The translations under genes were made by a program, and so were the position numbers. A DNA stretch of 64,000 bases from Bacteroidota bacterium (lineage in GTDB: Bacteria; Bacteroidota; Bacteroidia; B-17B0; Aurantibacillaceae), in the NCBI GenBank assembly GCA_020403265.1, contig JADBXZ010000012.1, positions 186,001 to 250,000 of the forward strand, read 5' to 3'. Below the pieces are notes generated by a model that was given only the letters and a program-made list of their open reading frames with translations, was not told the origin of the DNA and did no database searches. Within the stretch, counting starts at the first letter, position 1; each line of letters opens with the position of its first letter. Positions 63,166 to 64,000 of the stretch are shown here, piece after piece.

Positions 63166-64000
63166 TTAATCGTTTTCCTTGTTCTCAGATTTGATTAAAA
63201 TAACCCATTCATGAAACACCAATTTTTGTTCAGGGCTAAGGCTATTTAAAGAAACAATAGGGTTGTTGTTCATGGTATGGCTTATGCCATTAGTTTTAGC
63301 TCTTACAATGAAACTTTTGTTTTTAATTGGAAAAGTTTCATCCGTCATGCTTAAAATATAAATAGCTTCAGTGCTTAAATAGGATTTTTTGATTATTCTT
63401 GCTTTATAGGTTTTAGACAATAAGCTGGATTTGTGAAGCCCCTTTACGATTATATCCTCATCGTATAGGCTAGCCAACCTTGCGCTATTGTATCCTTCTC
63501 CTTTAATAGTTAACAAACCAAAAAAAATGTTTACGTCGTTTGAACCTATCTTCTTTTTTAATGTGAAGGGTAATGATGGGTGAATGGGCTTCCAGTAATT
63601 TTCAATAATTGAAAAACGACTCATTCTATAAAACATCAACACTATTAAAGATGATTGCCAAACCATCAAATAGATATAAGCTCCTAAAGCACTTTCAGCA
63701 TCATCGTATAAAGTAGCAACAATTATTGTTGTAATAATTATTGGAAAATAAAATAGCAAAAGTTGTTTTCTAACAACAACCTGATCGATAACTATTTTAG
63801 GATTATAGTGTGGAGAGACATTTAATGTATTATTGGTCATTTCAACAAAAGCCTCCAAACAAAAGCAAAATAACAACACGCATAATATCATACTTAAAGC
63901 AAACCAATTAGTTTCAAGTATAAAATCAAATAACCCATGGGCTAAGGCACCAAGTATAATGAAAATGAAAATATAACCAACTCCCTTTTTACGGTATTTA
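63166..64000 (-). CDS. PrsW-like intramembrane protease, 5' part outside the window
   Basis: The frame is open to the last base of the window, so the ATG at 63891 is internal and about 277 residues are visible. The upstream part reads GALAHGLFDFIL, which is like the HxxxD segment of PrsW-family membrane glutamic proteases. About four membrane helices precede a soluble C-terminal tail (about 150 residues) with VSLNSLSPEQKLVFHEW. The EExxK catalytic motif would lie outside the window, so the assignment depends on one motif and the topology. Confidence 0.6.
   Translation of the reverse strand, partial: KYRKKGVGYIFIFIILGALAHGLFDFILETNWFALSMILCVLLFCFCLEAFVEMTNNTLNVSPHYNPKIVIDQVVVRKQLLLFYFPIIITTIIVATLYDDAESALGAYIYLMVWQSSLIVLMFYRMSRFSIIENYWKPIHPSLPFTLKKKIGSNDVNIFFGLLTIKGEGYNSARLASLYDEDIIVKGLHKSSLLSKTYKARIIKKSYLSTEAIYILSMTDETFPIKNKSFIVRAKTNGISHTMNNNPIVSLNSLSPEQKLVFHEWVILIKSENKEND

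Overview
The window looks like chromosomal DNA of a low-GC member of the Bacteroidota. The evidence is three proteins with type IX secretion sorting domains (one of the gliding-motility-associated type), the fused LpxC-FabZ enzyme typical of this phylum, promoter boxes of the form TAnnTTTG, and a near absence of Shine-Dalgarno sequences. Genus or family cannot be read from the sequence. I see no tRNA, rRNA, CRISPR array, transposase or integrase, and no gap above about 250 bases without a gene.

Layout. 1-8.9 kb: end of a NamZ-type muramidase, an HhH protein and amino-acid permease, a DUF4349 lipoprotein, an alpha/beta hydrolase and amidohydrolase pair, then rlmN, a polyprenyl diphosphate synthase and a MORN-type lipoprotein. 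8.9-24.5 kb: surface and secreted proteins (T9SS esterase, a degenerate SGNH protein paired with a FadL-type porin, a PKD/gliding-type adhesin, an FG-GAP protein, a propeller lipoprotein, a subtilase) around fabI and a DUF420 protein; a TPR/SpoIIE-type regulator here is broken. 23.9-32.9 kb: envelope genes (ABC ATPase, lpxA, lpxC-fabZ), trmD, a phosphoesterase, a double Ddl-type ligase, a PagL-like barrel and a ComF protein. 33-37.4 kb: a coiled-coil protein and yqgE, whose 3' end is duplicated on the far side of a 2.9-kb A+T-rich cassette.

37.4-49.3 kb: a YCF48-like protein, hemE, a very large caspase-like protein, three tandem DUF1573 proteins, valS and an AlkC-like protein. 49.3-55.7 kb: signalling genes, namely a propeller/Y_Y_Y/SpoIIE protein, a hybrid kinase with its own receiver and HPt domains, and two single-domain response regulators, one frameshifted. 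55.8-64 kb: tatC, an AhpD-like protein, an ABC permease fused to an M1 peptidase with its ATPase, a membrane protein, an outer-membrane barrel and a PrsW-like protease cut by the window end.

The most unusual locus is the cassette at 34372-37388. It is bounded by 82-base direct repeats (81 of 82 identical) formed from the last 25 codons and stop of yqgE. Inside are a divergent XRE regulator, a lipoprotein whose tail has the six-cysteine look of the fulvocin C-related family, a membrane thioredoxin (CPSC) and a DUF1573 lipoprotein. A 14+14 base palindrome lies between the two divergent promoters. I read it as a small integrated element carrying a self-regulated disulfide-peptide system. This is inference, because no recombinase is present.
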